Part shown: positions 8,775 through 17,898 of the stretch, piece by piece
Layout of the letters: every line of letters starts with the position of its first letter
Position numbering within the stretch: position 1 is the first letter of the stretch
DNA from: Ruminiclostridium papyrosolvens DSM 2782
GTDB taxonomy: Bacteria > Bacillota > Clostridia > Acetivibrionales > DSM-1351
Assembly: GCF_029318685.1 (NCBI RefSeq)
Contig: NZ_CP119677.1
Location: forward strand, 62,001 to 126,000
DNA: 64,000 bases
Reading direction: 5' to 3'
Notes under the pieces: model-generated
What the model was told of the DNA's origin: nothing
Databases searched by the model: none
What the model saw: only the letters and a program-made list of their open reading frames with translations
Made by a program: the position numbers and the translations under genes

Positions 8775-9203
8775 ATGAACAAAGTTGTATTAATGGGTAG
8801 ACTTACAAAAGATCCGGACCTAAGATACACCAGTGGAAACAATACGGCAGTTGCGAGTTTTTCACTTGCCGTAAACAGACGTTTTGCCAGAGAAGGACAG
8901 CCACAGGCTGATTTCATCAATATTGTTGCATGGGACAAGAGCGCAGAGTTTTGTGGAAAGTATTTCACAAAGGGATTGCAGGTTGTTGTTGTTGGTAGGA
9001 TTCAGACCAGAACATGGGACGATAATGAGGGGAAGCGTCATTACGTTACAGAAGTTGTTGCAGAGGAAACTTACTTTGCAGACAGTAAACGTAGTGGTGA
9101 AACTGGTAATGGCGGCTCCACGCAGAAAACTTATTCTGAAACACCTGCCGCATCCGGTGATGGATTTTATCCAATGGATGAGGATGACGAACTGCCTTTT
9201 TAG
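8775..9203 (+). CDS. ssb: Single-stranded DNA-binding protein
   Basis: 142 residues. An OB-fold domain from MNKVVLMGRLTKDPDLRYT to about residue 105 is followed by a flexible Gly/Ser/Thr-rich linker and the acidic tip DDELPF that recruits replication and repair proteins. It binds exposed single strands as a tetramer. Located between rpsF and rpsR, the standard Firmicutes arrangement. Confidence 0.97.
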   Translation: MNKVVLMGRLTKDPDLRYTSGNNTAVASFSLAVNRRFAREGQPQADFINIVAWDKSAEFCGKYFTKGLQVVVVGRIQTRTWDDNEGKRHYVTEVVAEETYFADSKRSGETGNGGSTQKTYSETPAASGDGFYPMDEDDELPF

Positions 9204-9289
9204 CATGGTATTTTGAAAACCGAAATTAACAGAATTTTTTATAAATGATAATAAGCACTGATAAGAGTGCTTGAAAGGAGGAGTTAGAC

Positions 9290-9583
9290 ATGCCAGGACC
9301 AAAGAGAGATAACAGAAGAAACGACAGAGATTCTTATGATAAGGGCGAAGGTAAGGGCGGCATGAGAATGAGAAGAGTTAAGAAGAAGGTTTGCTCATTC
9401 TGTGTTGACAAAGCTACTGATATAGATTACAAGGATGTTGCTAAAATCAGAAAGTATGTTTCTGAAAGAGGTAAGATTCTTCCTAGAAGAATATCAGGAA
9501 ACTGCGCTAAGCACCAACGTCAGTTAACAGTTGCGGTTAAGAGAGCAAGACATATTGCTTTACTTCCATACACTGCTGAATAA
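9290..9583 (+). CDS. rpsR: 30S ribosomal protein S18
   Basis: 97 residues. After a charged N-terminal extension, the conserved core reads [16 protein letters not shown], then [22 protein letters not shown] and a basic C-terminal region ending in [10 protein letters not shown]. The CxxC plus later Cys/His pattern is the zinc-binding form of bS18. AAAGGAGGAG lies just upstream of the ATG. Last gene of the rpsF operon, ending before a good terminator. Confidence 0.97.
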   Translation: MPGPKRDNRRNDRDSYDKGEGKGGMRMRRVKKKVCSFCVDKATDIDYKDVAKIRKYVSERGKILPRRISGNCAKHQRQLTVAVKRARHIALLPYTAE

Positions 9584-9619
9584 AGATAAAAAAAGAGAGA
9601 AAAATATAATTTTCCATAG

Positions 9620-9655
9620 AAAACCCGCTGGATTTTTGGTTCAGCGGGTTTTGTT
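9620..9655 (+). terminator. Terminator of rpsF-ssb-rpsR
   Basis: Ten-bp stem AAACCCGCTG (9621-9630) with CAGCGGGTTT (9642-9651), an 11-nt loop, then a short T-rich tail. The GH31 gene converges from the other side a few bases later. Confidence 0.85.
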
Positions 9656-9659
9656 AACT

Positions 9660-11642
9660 TTAGGTATGCTGTATAAGTTCGAATACCGGAATAAATTCCA
9701 ATGGTGCATTTGCACGAATTATTCGTTTGCCTTCATAAACAACATTATCATTTATATTTCTCCATTTTCCTTCCGGAAGATAAACCTCCCTGCTTGTGAT
9801 ACCCTGATATAAAACTGGTGCCACAAGGTACTTGGCTCCAAACATATACTGATCTTTAATGGTCCAACAATACTCATCCTCAGGGAATTCATAAAACATT
9901 GTTCTTAGTATAGGTGAACCTGTCTTATGAGCATCCGTCATTAAATCCTTAATATAGGATTTTAATCCAAGCCTTATATCAAGATATTTTTTCATTATAC
10001 AATATGCTTTATCTCCAAAACTCCATAATTCATTTGGCTGTCCGGTAAAGCAAAAGCCGCCACCAATGGTATTTTCTTCAAGAGGTTCAATTGTATGAGG
10101 TCCACGGTCGCCATGCATACGCAGAACAGGGCAAAATGCCGCGTATTGAAACCATCTTATAAGCAATTCAGTAAAATGCTCGTCTTCAATATTAGAAATA
10201 AAACCACCTGTATCAGAAACCCACCAGGGAATTCCTGCAATCCCCATGTTCAAACCTGCAGCAAATTGATCCCGCAATGACTCAAAGGTAGAGTTGATAT
10301 CTCCGGACCAAACAAGAGCAGCGTACTTCTGACTGCCAACCCAAGCACAGCGAACCAGATTAATAATATCATCCCTGCCTTCAGATGTCATACCATCATA
10401 AAATGCTTTTGAATGTAGCTTTGGGTATATATTTCCAACCTTGATATTTGGCCCAAGATAATACCTGTAATGATCAAAGTCATATGCTGTATACTCTGGT
10501 TCAGCTTCATCAAGCCAAAATAAATCGATTCCATAGTCATAGTAATTCTGCTTTGCCTTATTCCAGATAAATTCTCTTGCTTCCGGATTGGTTGCATCGT
10601 AAATCTGGGTATCTCCCAAAAAGTCAAATGTCTGACGGGAGCCTGCTTCGGTTCTAATCAGCAATCCCTTCTCTCGCATCTCCTGATAATTAACACTGTT
10701 TTTGTCTACTGTTGGCCAGATAGATACCATACATCTGGTCCCCATCTTGTGGAGTTCCTCAACCATACCCTTTGGATCTGGCCAATATTTTGGGTCAAAA
10801 CTCCAATCACCCTGACGGATCCAGTGAAAAAAATCAATAACAATAACATCCAGAGGTATTCCACGTTTGTGATACTCCCTTGCCACATCCAGAACCTCTT
10901 GTTGAGTTCGGTAACGAAGTTTGCACTGCCATAGTCCCATTACGTTATCCGGCATAATAGGTGCTCTGCCGGTTACTTCCGTATAGTTTTCAATTATTTT
11001 TTTAGGAGTTTCATCTGCAGTTATCCAATAATCCATCTGGTCGGTAACTTCAGCTTTCCACTCGGTATAATTGGCACCGAAGGTAGTATTTCCGATAGCC
11101 GGATTATTCCATAAAAATCCGTAACCTAAGCTGGAAAGTGCAAAAGGAATACTTGCTTGAGAATTTCGCTGGGCCAGTTCAAGGATGCATCCTTTAAGAT
11201 CAAGATTGGGATGTTGATATTGCCCCATTCCGAAGAACTTTTCATGTTCATTGCTTTCAAATCTAAGTGTAAGGCTGTAGTCACCCCCAACAATCGGTTT
11301 AAATTCTCTTGCCTTGATTTTCATACAAGGGCTATGTTTACTGGTACTGCCAAAAGCTCTGTAATATTCATTTAGAATCATGCACCCATCTTTGAAAAAA
11401 GTAATCTGCCCAAATTTAGTGATTACTGCTTTAATTCTTCCGTTTGTTATCTCAGCTTGATCTTCACCAATGGATATATTTACATTTGTTGGCTCAATGT
11501 ACGACAATGCCCAATCTTCCGGGTTTAATTTAGGATACATTGTTGATTGAACTCTTAATGCATTGTTACCCCAAGCTTCAACTCTAAGCGTCTCATTTTC
11601 ATTTCGTCCGATAATCGCATTATCATTTTCATAAAAAATCAA
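9660..11642 (-). CDS. GH31 family alpha-glycosidase (alpha-glucosidase or alpha-xylosidase)
   Basis: 660 residues, no signal peptide, so cytosolic. It has an N-terminal beta-sandwich (including the GMGQYQHPNLDLKG region), then the GH31 barrel. The nucleophile is Asp378 in LFWLDEAEPEY, and the acid/base is Asp448 in WSGDINSTFESLRDQ. The WxDEAEP form resembles YicI/XylS-type alpha-xylosidases, which would suit xyloglucan breakdown, but an alpha-glucosidase is possible. It stands alone, divergent from an AraC-type regulator across a 145-bp region with phased repeats, so that regulator is its likely activator. Confidence 0.9.
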   Translation of the reverse strand: MIFYENDNAIIGRNENETLRVEAWGNNALRVQSTMYPKLNPEDWALSYIEPTNVNISIGEDQAEITNGRIKAVITKFGQITFFKDGCMILNEYYRAFGSTSKHSPCMKIKAREFKPIVGGDYSLTLRFESNEHEKFFGMGQYQHPNLDLKGCILELAQRNSQASIPFALSSLGYGFLWNNPAIGNTTFGANYTEWKAEVTDQMDYWITADETPKKIIENYTEVTGRAPIMPDNVMGLWQCKLRYRTQQEVLDVAREYHKRGIPLDVIVIDFFHWIRQGDWSFDPKYWPDPKGMVEELHKMGTRCMVSIWPTVDKNSVNYQEMREKGLLIRTEAGSRQTFDFLGDTQIYDATNPEAREFIWNKAKQNYYDYGIDLFWLDEAEPEYTAYDFDHYRYYLGPNIKVGNIYPKLHSKAFYDGMTSEGRDDIINLVRCAWVGSQKYAALVWSGDINSTFESLRDQFAAGLNMGIAGIPWWVSDTGGFISNIEDEHFTELLIRWFQYAAFCPVLRMHGDRGPHTIEPLEENTIGGGFCFTGQPNELWSFGDKAYCIMKKYLDIRLGLKSYIKDLMTDAHKTGSPILRTMFYEFPEDEYCWTIKDQYMFGAKYLVAPVLYQGITSREVYLPEGKWRNINDNVVYEGKRIIRANAPLEFIPVFELIQHT

Positions 11643-11677
11643 TGTTTATTCCTCCTACGTTACGTTATAATATAATT

Positions 11678-11740
11678 ATATTGATATAATTGCTTATTTT
11701 CTTTAATAATATTGACATATTATAGAACAATATTGATATA
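11678..11740. promoter_or_regulatory. Three phased direct repeats: likely AraC-type operator
   Basis: The 11-mer ATATTGAYATA occurs at 11678-11688, 11709-11719 and 11730-11740. Start-to-start distances are 31 and 21 bp, close to three and two helical turns, so all copies face the same side of the DNA. AraC-type proteins bind such direct repeats. The second copy contains TTGACA (11713-11718) and the third overlaps a TATATG at the matching -10 position for the rightward regulator gene, suggesting autoregulation as well as control of the GH31 gene. Confidence 0.65.
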
Positions 11741-11787
11741 TGTAGTATTAATTCTAAACTAAAGAGTAAAGAGTAGGTTAATATATT

Positions 11788-12660
11788 ATGGATAAAGAAA
11801 TGTTAAAAGAAAAAGTAATGCACGGAGATGATAATTTCCCCATCGGAATTCATAAAACAGACATTGATAAAGGCAGAGATAATATCCTTTACTTGCATTG
11901 GCATGAAGGCTTCGAATACTTAACGGTAACTAAAGGAAGGGCTGTTTTTAAGGTTGATGATTTAGAGATAGAAGTTTCTAAAGGAGAGGGTATTTTTATT
12001 AATTCAAATGTCTTACATTCTGCTCATTCTATAAATGAAGAGGAATGTTCTTTTTTTGCTGTTGTATGTCATCCAGCCTTCCTTTCCAGCTATATAAATG
12101 ACTGTATCAACCAAAGATTTATAAATCCGATTTTGAATCATTCGCTTTATTTTCCAATACATTTAAAAAAGGATGTGGACTGGCAAAGAAATATTTTGCT
12201 ATTGTTGACACAAGTATATGATATCAATAAGGAAAAAGAGTTTGGATATGAACTCCTCCTTAAAAGTAAGATATATGAAATATGGTTTGAATGTATAAAA
12301 AATGCTAAAAAATCTATTAATAAGGGTTCCAATACGAGTTACAAAACTGAACGGATGAAAGTAGTGTTAAATTATATACATGAAAATTACTTTAATAAAA
12401 TAGTTGTATCCGAATTTGCAAGCTTAGTGCATATGAGCGATGAACATTTTTGTAGATTTTTTAAGGCAATGACACACTTTACACTGGTTTCATATGTTAA
12501 CCGTTATCGGATAGAAAGAAGCTGTGTGTTCCTAAGCCAAACAAATAAGAAAATATCAGAAATTGCTGGTGATGTGGGCTTTGGAGATATAAGTTATTTT
12601 AATAAGGTTTTTCGAAAAATAATGGGATGCACTCCGGTTGACTATCGCTTATCTCAATAG
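11788..12660 (+). CDS. AraC family transcriptional regulator
   Basis: 290 residues. The N-terminal half is a cupin-like sensing domain (HWHEGFEYLTVTKGRAVFKV, and INSNVLHSAHS). The C-terminal 100 residues hold two helix-turn-helix motifs in the AraC pattern: SEFASLVHMSDEHFCRFFKA and ISEIAGDVGFGDISYFNKVF, ending CTPVDYR. It probably senses a sugar and activates the divergent GH31 gene through the repeats between them. The effector is unknown. Confidence 0.92.
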   Translation: MDKEMLKEKVMHGDDNFPIGIHKTDIDKGRDNILYLHWHEGFEYLTVTKGRAVFKVDDLEIEVSKGEGIFINSNVLHSAHSINEEECSFFAVVCHPAFLSSYINDCINQRFINPILNHSLYFPIHLKKDVDWQRNILLLLTQVYDINKEKEFGYELLLKSKIYEIWFECIKNAKKSINKGSNTSYKTERMKVVLNYIHENYFNKIVVSEFASLVHMSDEHFCRFFKAMTHFTLVSYVNRYRIERSCVFLSQTNKKISEIAGDVGFGDISYFNKVFRKIMGCTPVDYRLSQ

Positions 12661-12691
12661 TAGAAGTTAGTATTTAAAAGGATTTTATCCA

Positions 12692-12716
12692 TGAAGACAG
12701 GGTATTCCTATCTTCA
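12692..12716. terminator. Weak hairpin between convergent genes
   Basis: TGAAGA (12692-12697) pairs with TCTTCA (12711-12716), with further partial pairing inside. There is no clear T-run, so function as a terminator is only possible. The rest of 12661-12776 shows nothing else I can name. Confidence 0.3.
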
Positions 12717-12776
12717 CGGATTATACGTGTCGCTCGTGACATATAGCGGTCTGCATGTACGTGCCATGTGGAATAA

Positions 12777-13451
12777 TTAAAATTGAGCCTCAACCATGCA
12801 TAGAAAATCGTATATCGGCTTTAGCTGGAGAAAGCCTTTCTTTAACACCTCAGGCAATTCTTTTGAAAACGCAAGCTGGAAGTTATCCTGCACACTTTCA
12901 AAGAAAATATTTTTTCTGTCCAGCCATAATTTCAGATTATCAGGTTGGTCAGGGAATTTGCTTCGCTTATACAAATCGCCGCCAATAACAAATTCATTTT
13001 GAGATTCGTAGCAAGTAAGGGCATTTAAGAACAGAGGATGTTTGCTTACTATCATTTCCCTCATATTAGCCATTGACTTAGTTTCTGCACCGTAATATCC
13101 TACCCCGTAACTTGAACCCTTTTGGCTTATTTCAAACCAGAAACATGGGGAGGTTGAAATGGTACTTTTATCCCTGAGAAAAACAAGCCATACATTATCT
13201 CTGTAAAGTGTTTTATCTTTGGTAAAGCGAGTATCTCTGCGAACTCTGGAAATTAATTTGGAAGGAATAGTTATAATTTGGCTGTCTATTTCCATTATGG
13301 TAGGTACCAACTCTCCGATTAGTTCTACAAAAGGGTTATACACGTATTTCTTATAATCGGGTTTATGGCTGTCGTACCATTCTTTACTGTTGTTCATTCT
13401 ATTCTCAAAAAGAAATCTTAAGGCTTCACCGGTAAATCCATCAAAACTCAT
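12777..13451 (-). CDS. DUF2461 family protein
   Basis: 224 residues, cytosolic. It begins MSFDGFTGEALRFLFENR, then NSKEWYDSHKPDYKKYV, RVRRDTRFTKDKTLYRDN and FWFEISQKGSSYGVGYY, the arrangement of the DUF2461 (TIGR02453) family. No enzymatic role is established. It lies between the AraC regulator and the DUF2007-like gene, with no apparent functional link to either. Confidence 0.85.
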   Translation of the reverse strand: MSFDGFTGEALRFLFENRMNNSKEWYDSHKPDYKKYVYNPFVELIGELVPTIMEIDSQIITIPSKLISRVRRDTRFTKDKTLYRDNVWLVFLRDKSTISTSPCFWFEISQKGSSYGVGYYGAETKSMANMREMIVSKHPLFLNALTCYESQNEFVIGGDLYKRSKFPDQPDNLKLWLDRKNIFFESVQDNFQLAFSKELPEVLKKGFLQLKPIYDFLCMVEAQF

Positions 13452-13559
13452 TGTAAGGTCAACTCCTGTTAAATATTCGTTTTTTTAATTCTGACAGATA
13501 GAAGAAGTAAAATCAACGGAAGCTTATAGAAAATTTATTAAATGTATGGTCGTAAACTG

Positions 13560-13588
13560 TTAACAATTCTATATTAATAGTATAATAT
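13560..13588 (+). promoter_or_regulatory. Candidate sigma-A promoter of the DUF2007-like gene
   Basis: TTAACA (13560-13565), 17-bp spacer, TAATAT (13583-13588). A TATAAT also occurs two bases from the latter in the same AT-rich run. Confidence 0.5.
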
Positions 13589-13651
13589 ACTAAAAGGTGG
13601 AACGGGAAAACATATATGGGAATATTAAGATAAGTGGATTGGAGGGTATAT

Positions 13652-13972
13652 ATGGATAACCAACAGGAGCAATATAACTGGAAGTATCTTAAAACAGCGG
13701 ATAATGAGTTTGAGTTTAATATAATTAAAGGAAAGCTCGAGGAAAATGGGATTGCATGTGTAGGACAAGGAAAGGATTTGGGCCTTATTGACAGTACTCT
13801 GTTAAATGTTATACTGGGGCCTTGTGTTCCTATAGATATAAAAGTACCGGAGGACAGGTACCAAGAAGCACTTGAGATAATTAATACAGAAGTAAGTGAT
13901 GAAGAACTGGAAAAGCAGGCACTGGATTTCGGCAAAACAGATGACGAAACTGAAAATGAAGATGATAAATAG
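13652..13972 (+). CDS. DUF2007-like putative signal-transducing protein
   Basis: 106 residues. The core NWKYLKTADNEFEFNIIKG, then LEENGIACVGQG and VPIDIKVPEDRYQEALEII fits the small DUF2007 domain (alpha-beta fold like PII/ACT proteins), followed by an acidic tail. The role is not known. The frame is open six codons upstream from a GTG, but that stretch contains the GGAGG ribosome site (13641-13645), so ATG 13652 is the start. Confidence 0.75.
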   Translation: MDNQQEQYNWKYLKTADNEFEFNIIKGKLEENGIACVGQGKDLGLIDSTLLNVILGPCVPIDIKVPEDRYQEALEIINTEVSDEELEKQALDFGKTDDETENEDDK

Positions 13973-14079
13973 CCGGTGTTCCACCTTTTTGTATTATTCG
14001 GTTGGAAATATGGGTAATAAATGATATTATATATTATTGTCGGAAAAGAATTTAATTATGAAACGGATAGGGAGTATTA

Positions 14080-14916
14080 ATGGTAAAAAGTATTGGTTAT
14101 CTTGGGCCTTGCGGAACTTTTTCACATGAAGCGGCCGAACTGTATGCGCAGGGGCAGTCCTGTACTCTAATGGAGTTTGTGTCTATTCAGGACGTTCTTT
14201 ACGCAGTTAAAGACAATGTTATAAGTGAAGCAATAGTTCCAATTGAGAACTCCCTTGAAGGTGCTGTTAATGTTACGCTGGATGTATTAGCTAAAGAAGA
14301 AGGCTTATATATAAAAGGAGAACTTATACTGCCCGTTAGTCTCAATCTGGTTGTAAGAAAGGGAACTTTACCCGGGGATATAACTGCAATTATGTCACAT
14401 CCTCAGCCTTTAGGGCAGGCAAGGGAATACCTGAACAGATGCTATCCTAAGGCCGATCAGATTGAGGAAAACAGTACCTCGAAAGCTGCTCAAAGGGTTT
14501 CTGAAGGTGATGGTACTTATGCGGCAATTACAAGCCGTACAGCTGCTAAAATAAACGGGCTTGACGTACTGGCAGCAGATATACAGGATGTTGCCAACAA
14601 TCATACCAGATTTGTAATAATATCAAAAGAATACTCCAAAAGGACGGGCTGTGATAAGACCTCCATTGTATTTTCAACGGATAACAAGCCCGGGAGCTTG
14701 TACAGAGTATTGGATATATTCAGTCTGTGGGATATTAATATGACGAGGATTGAGTCAAGACCATCCAAAAATGCACTTGGACAATATATATTTTTTATTG
14801 ATATTGATGGTCATATAGAGGATCAGGATGTTTATGATGCTATGACAATGATAAAAAGAAAAACATCATTTTACAGATTTATCGGTTCATATCCCATGAT
14901 TAAGGGAAAAATATAG
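14080..14916 (+). CDS. pheA: Prephenate dehydratase
   Basis: 278 residues. Converts prephenate to phenylpyruvate in phenylalanine synthesis. The catalytic domain begins GYLGPCGTFSHEAA and carries the conserved STSKAAQ and HTRFVIIS motifs. The C-terminal ACT domain has KPGSLYRVLDIF and ESRPSK, the phenylalanine-binding signature, so feedback inhibition is expected. It is the monofunctional form, without a chorismate mutase domain. AGGGAGT precedes the ATG. No other aromatic gene is adjacent. Confidence 0.95.
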   Translation: MVKSIGYLGPCGTFSHEAAELYAQGQSCTLMEFVSIQDVLYAVKDNVISEAIVPIENSLEGAVNVTLDVLAKEEGLYIKGELILPVSLNLVVRKGTLPGDITAIMSHPQPLGQAREYLNRCYPKADQIEENSTSKAAQRVSEGDGTYAAITSRTAAKINGLDVLAADIQDVANNHTRFVIISKEYSKRTGCDKTSIVFSTDNKPGSLYRVLDIFSLWDINMTRIESRPSKNALGQYIFFIDIDGHIEDQDVYDAMTMIKRKTSFYRFIGSYPMIKGKI

Positions 14917-14965
14917 AATATACACCGAAAATAACGGGAAATGAAAGGCCATAACCCCATAATAG

Positions 14966-14974
14966 TGGTATAAT
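14966..14974 (+). promoter_or_regulatory. Extended -10 promoter before the MazG-like gene
   Basis: TGG followed by TATAAT (14969-14974), an extended -10 element. No good -35 is visible at the usual distance. It may start the transcript that continues into gdpP-rplI-dnaB. Confidence 0.5.
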
Positions 14975-15015
14975 TTACATTACAAAAAATGTAAGATTAT
15001 AAGTGGGGGGAATAT

Positions 15016-15360
15016 ATGGCACAGTTTGACAATCAAATTGATATAACAAGAAATGTTAAGATTATTGAATGGCTTAAAAGCGAACTGCTTACTGATGTAG
15101 CAAATTTGTTTAAAGCACTTGTAAACGGCTTTAGGGAAGAGGTTTCGGAAACACTTGCTGATACCATTGCAAATATTATTTTAATATGTTACCTTCTTGG
15201 AAAGCGGTTTGGTATTAATTATAAGACTATTGAAATGAAAATAGACAGTAAGATTAGGCTCGGTCTTGTGGAGAATCACGATGTTGAGAAATATTACGGA
15301 GATTTGTCAGAGCTGGCAAAACACCTTAATGTATCAAGATCCGGAAGGCAGGGGACTTAA
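15016..15360 (+). CDS. MazG-like family protein
   Basis: 114 residues. The segment VANLFKALVNGFREEVSETLADTIANIILICYLLGKRFGI looks like an all-alpha MazG-like fold with acidic positions in the EEVSETLAD helix, matching the clostridial MazG-like family found beside gdpP-rplI. True MazG proteins hydrolyse NTPs; this shorter form has not been assigned a substrate. GTGGGGGG precedes the ATG. It ends 15 bases before gdpP and is probably cotranscribed. Confidence 0.75.
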   Translation: MAQFDNQIDITRNVKIIEWLKSELLTDVANLFKALVNGFREEVSETLADTIANIILICYLLGKRFGINYKTIEMKIDSKIRLGLVENHDVEKYYGDLSELAKHLNVSRSGRQGT

Positions 15361-15375
15361 TTCGGGAGAATTCAG

Positions 15376-17379
15376 ATGGATAGCAGAAAACTATCACGGA
15401 TATTTATTCCAAAGGCGGGTTTTTACCTTTGGGTAATTTTCTTTCTCATAATAGTAATAACGGTCTTAAACCCTTTGGTTTCTATACCGGGGTATATTTT
15501 GCTTGTGTTTCTGGTGATTTATAACTATAAGTCCACTCATATCAGAAACCGGGAAATAACCAAGTACATAGAGACACTTACCTTTAATATAGACTGTGCT
15601 ACAAAGGACACCCTATTAAACTTTCCCATGCCTTTGGTACTAGCAGAATTAGACGGTACGACCGTGTGGTATAATTCCTCCTTCAAGGGCATATTCCAGA
15701 ATGATACTATTCAGGAGGAAACAGTAGCAGGACTTGTTTCTGACTTAAAACCTCAGATGACGGAAGGGGACAGTATAAACATATCCTCTGAAATCACTAT
15801 AAATAACAGACATTATTCGGTGTTGGGCAATTTGGTGAAGCTTGATGACAGTAATAACGAGGAAAGCGTTATTGTTATGCTCTATCTTGTTGACAACACT
15901 GAATTGATAGACGAAAAAAAGAAGTTTGAAGACAATAAAAATACCGTAGGACTTGTAGTAATTGATAATTATGATGATTTGATGCAAAGCATGGAGGACG
16001 CTGTCAGGCAGCAATTACTTGCGGAAATAGATAAAAAAGTTACCAGTTGGATAAGTCATACCGGAGGAGTTCTGAAGAAATTTGAAAGGGACAAATATCT
16101 TTGCATATTTGCATTCAAGTATCTGCAAGAACTGGAAGAAAAACGGTTTGAAATACTTGAAACGGTTAAGGAAATAAATCTCGGGAACAAGATTCCTGTT
16201 ACGCTCAGTATCGGTTTGGGCATAAATGCTCCCACTATTGTTGAAAACCTGCAAAATGCAAATGCATGTATTGACATAGCACTGGGCAGAGGCGGGGACC
16301 ATGTTGTAATAAAAGACGGCGATAATTTCCGGTTCTTCGGTGGACGTACCAGAGAACTTGAAAAAAGGACAAGGGTTAAAGCCAGAGTTATTGCATATGC
16401 CCTAAGAGGATTGATAGATCAGGCACCCTCTGTTCTTATTATGGGTCATGAAAATGCAGATATTGACTGCCTTGGAGCAGCGCTGGGCATTCATCGGATT
16501 GTAAAGAACAGGGACAAAAGAGTAAATATTGTACTGAATCATTCAAATGCAAATATAGATGCAATACTTAACAAGATGTCAAAAGAACCTGAGTATACTA
16601 ATGTTTTCGTTGGTACAAATGAGGCGTTGGACCTTATAACCAAGAAAACACTTCTTATAGTAGTTGATACACATAAGCCCGGATTTACTGAGGCTCCGGA
16701 ACTGTTGAAAATGACAGATCAGGTAGTAATCATAGACCATCACAGGAGAGGGGCTGACTTTATTCAAGATGCCGTACTTTCCTATCAGGAGACCTATGCA
16801 TCATCAACTTGTGAGTTGGTAACAGAGCTTCTGCAATACGTTGAAGACAGGATAAGGCTTACCAACATTGAGACGGAAGCTCTATACGCAGGAATCGTTG
16901 TAGATACAAAGAATTTTATATTTAAAACAGGTGTAAGAACCTTTGAAGCAGCGTCATACCTGAGAAGACAGGGAGCAGATACGGTATCGGTTAAACAGTT
17001 ATTCCAGAATGATTTGAAAACTTACATTACTATCTCAAATATAGTAAAAGACGCAGAAGTAGTGTATGATAATATTGCAATATCCATTTGTCCCAACAAT
17101 ATCAAGGGTGCGCAGCTTATAGCAGCTCAGGCTGCAGATCAGTTGTTGAGTCTTTCGGGACTTGTAGCTGCATTCGTTTTGAGTTACCATAATGGAGAGG
17201 TTGTTATAAGCGGAAGATCCCTTGGTGATATAAATGTACAGATGATCTTGGAAAAGCTTGGTGGAGGCGGACATCTGACAGTGGCAGGTGCTCAGATTGA
17301 GGATGTAACCATACAGGATGCAAAGAAAATGCTTAAAGATGCTATTTACGAATATATAGACAGCCTTGCAAAGGAATAA
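15376..17379 (+). CDS. gdpP: GdpP-type cyclic-di-AMP phosphodiesterase
   Basis: 667 residues. Two transmembrane helices (about 15-55) are followed by a PAS-like domain, a degenerate GGDEF domain (about 185-320), then the DHH and DHHA1 phosphoesterase domains. The metal site motifs are GHENADIDCLGAALG (near 355) and IDHHRRGAD with Asp454. The tail has the GGGGHLTVAGAQ nucleotide motif. The family degrades c-di-AMP to pApA and influences osmotic and cell-wall balance. It lies directly upstream of rplI and dnaB, the common Firmicutes order. Confidence 0.95.
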   Translation: MDSRKLSRIFIPKAGFYLWVIFFLIIVITVLNPLVSIPGYILLVFLVIYNYKSTHIRNREITKYIETLTFNIDCATKDTLLNFPMPLVLAELDGTTVWYNSSFKGIFQNDTIQEETVAGLVSDLKPQMTEGDSINISSEITINNRHYSVLGNLVKLDDSNNEESVIVMLYLVDNTELIDEKKKFEDNKNTVGLVVIDNYDDLMQSMEDAVRQQLLAEIDKKVTSWISHTGGVLKKFERDKYLCIFAFKYLQELEEKRFEILETVKEINLGNKIPVTLSIGLGINAPTIVENLQNANACIDIALGRGGDHVVIKDGDNFRFFGGRTRELEKRTRVKARVIAYALRGLIDQAPSVLIMGHENADIDCLGAALGIHRIVKNRDKRVNIVLNHSNANIDAILNKMSKEPEYTNVFVGTNEALDLITKKTLLIVVDTHKPGFTEAPELLKMTDQVVIIDHHRRGADFIQDAVLSYQETYASSTCELVTELLQYVEDRIRLTNIETEALYAGIVVDTKNFIFKTGVRTFEAASYLRRQGADTVSVKQLFQNDLKTYITISNIVKDAEVVYDNIAISICPNNIKGAQLIAAQAADQLLSLSGLVAAFVLSYHNGEVVISGRSLGDINVQMILEKLGGGGHLTVAGAQIEDVTIQDAKKMLKDAIYEYIDSLAKE

Positions 17380-17409
17380 ATTAAAAACCGCAAACAGGAG
17401 GGTCAATCT

Positions 17410-17856
17410 ATGAAGGTTATATTAAAACAGGATGTTAAAGGTTTGGGGAAAAAAGAACAAATGGTTGAAGCAAGTGACGGATATGCAAGAAATTTTCTTC
17501 TTCCGAGAGGACTTGCAGTTGAGGCTACTTCATCAAATGTAAACATAATGAAGACAAAGAAAGAAGCAGAAGCTCAGAAGAAAGACCGTGAAGTTGCGCA
17601 GGCAAAGGAACTTGCAAAGAAGATAAAGGATATAACAGTTACTTTAAAAGTAAAAGCAGGTGAGAACGGAAAGCTTTTTGGCTCTATAACAAGCAAGGAC
17701 GTTGCGGAAGCGTTAAAATCTCAGCAGAAGCTTGACATAGACAAAAAGAAATTGGTTATGCCGGATTCACTTAAAGCTGTGGGGACTTTTGAAGTTGAAG
17801 TTAAGCTTTACCCCGAAATCAACTCAAAGTTTACAGTAAAGATAGAAAGTCTTTAA
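17410..17856 (+). CDS. rplI: 50S ribosomal protein L9
   Basis: 148 residues, full length. The N-terminal RNA-binding domain MKVILKQDVKGLGKKEQM...DGYARNFLLPRGLA is classical, then a long connecting helix and a C-terminal domain with KLFGSITSKDVAEAL. It binds 23S rRNA near the base of the L1 stalk. AGGAGGG is upstream of the ATG. Confidence 0.97.
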   Translation: MKVILKQDVKGLGKKEQMVEASDGYARNFLLPRGLAVEATSSNVNIMKTKKEAEAQKKDREVAQAKELAKKIKDITVTLKVKAGENGKLFGSITSKDVAEALKSQQKLDIDKKKLVMPDSLKAVGTFEVEVKLYPEINSKFTVKIESL

Positions 17857-17898
17857 GATTTACAGGGAACAACAACTAAAAACAAGGTGGAATATATA

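Noticed and set aside
8862-9302. Open frames opposite and within ssb (minus 146 codons, plus 110 codons)
   Set aside because: Shadows of ssb in other frames; the ssb frame has all family motifs.
13513-13935. 140-codon minus-strand frame over the DUF2007-like gene
   Set aside because: It covers the promoter and coding region of a well-supported plus-strand gene and lacks a ribosome site.
13592-13989. Twelve-bp inverted repeat AAAAGGTGGAAC / GTTCCACCTTTT flanking the DUF2007-like gene
   Set aside because: A 12-bp match at this distance is expected about once or twice by chance in a 64-kb window; no transposase or other mobile feature is present.
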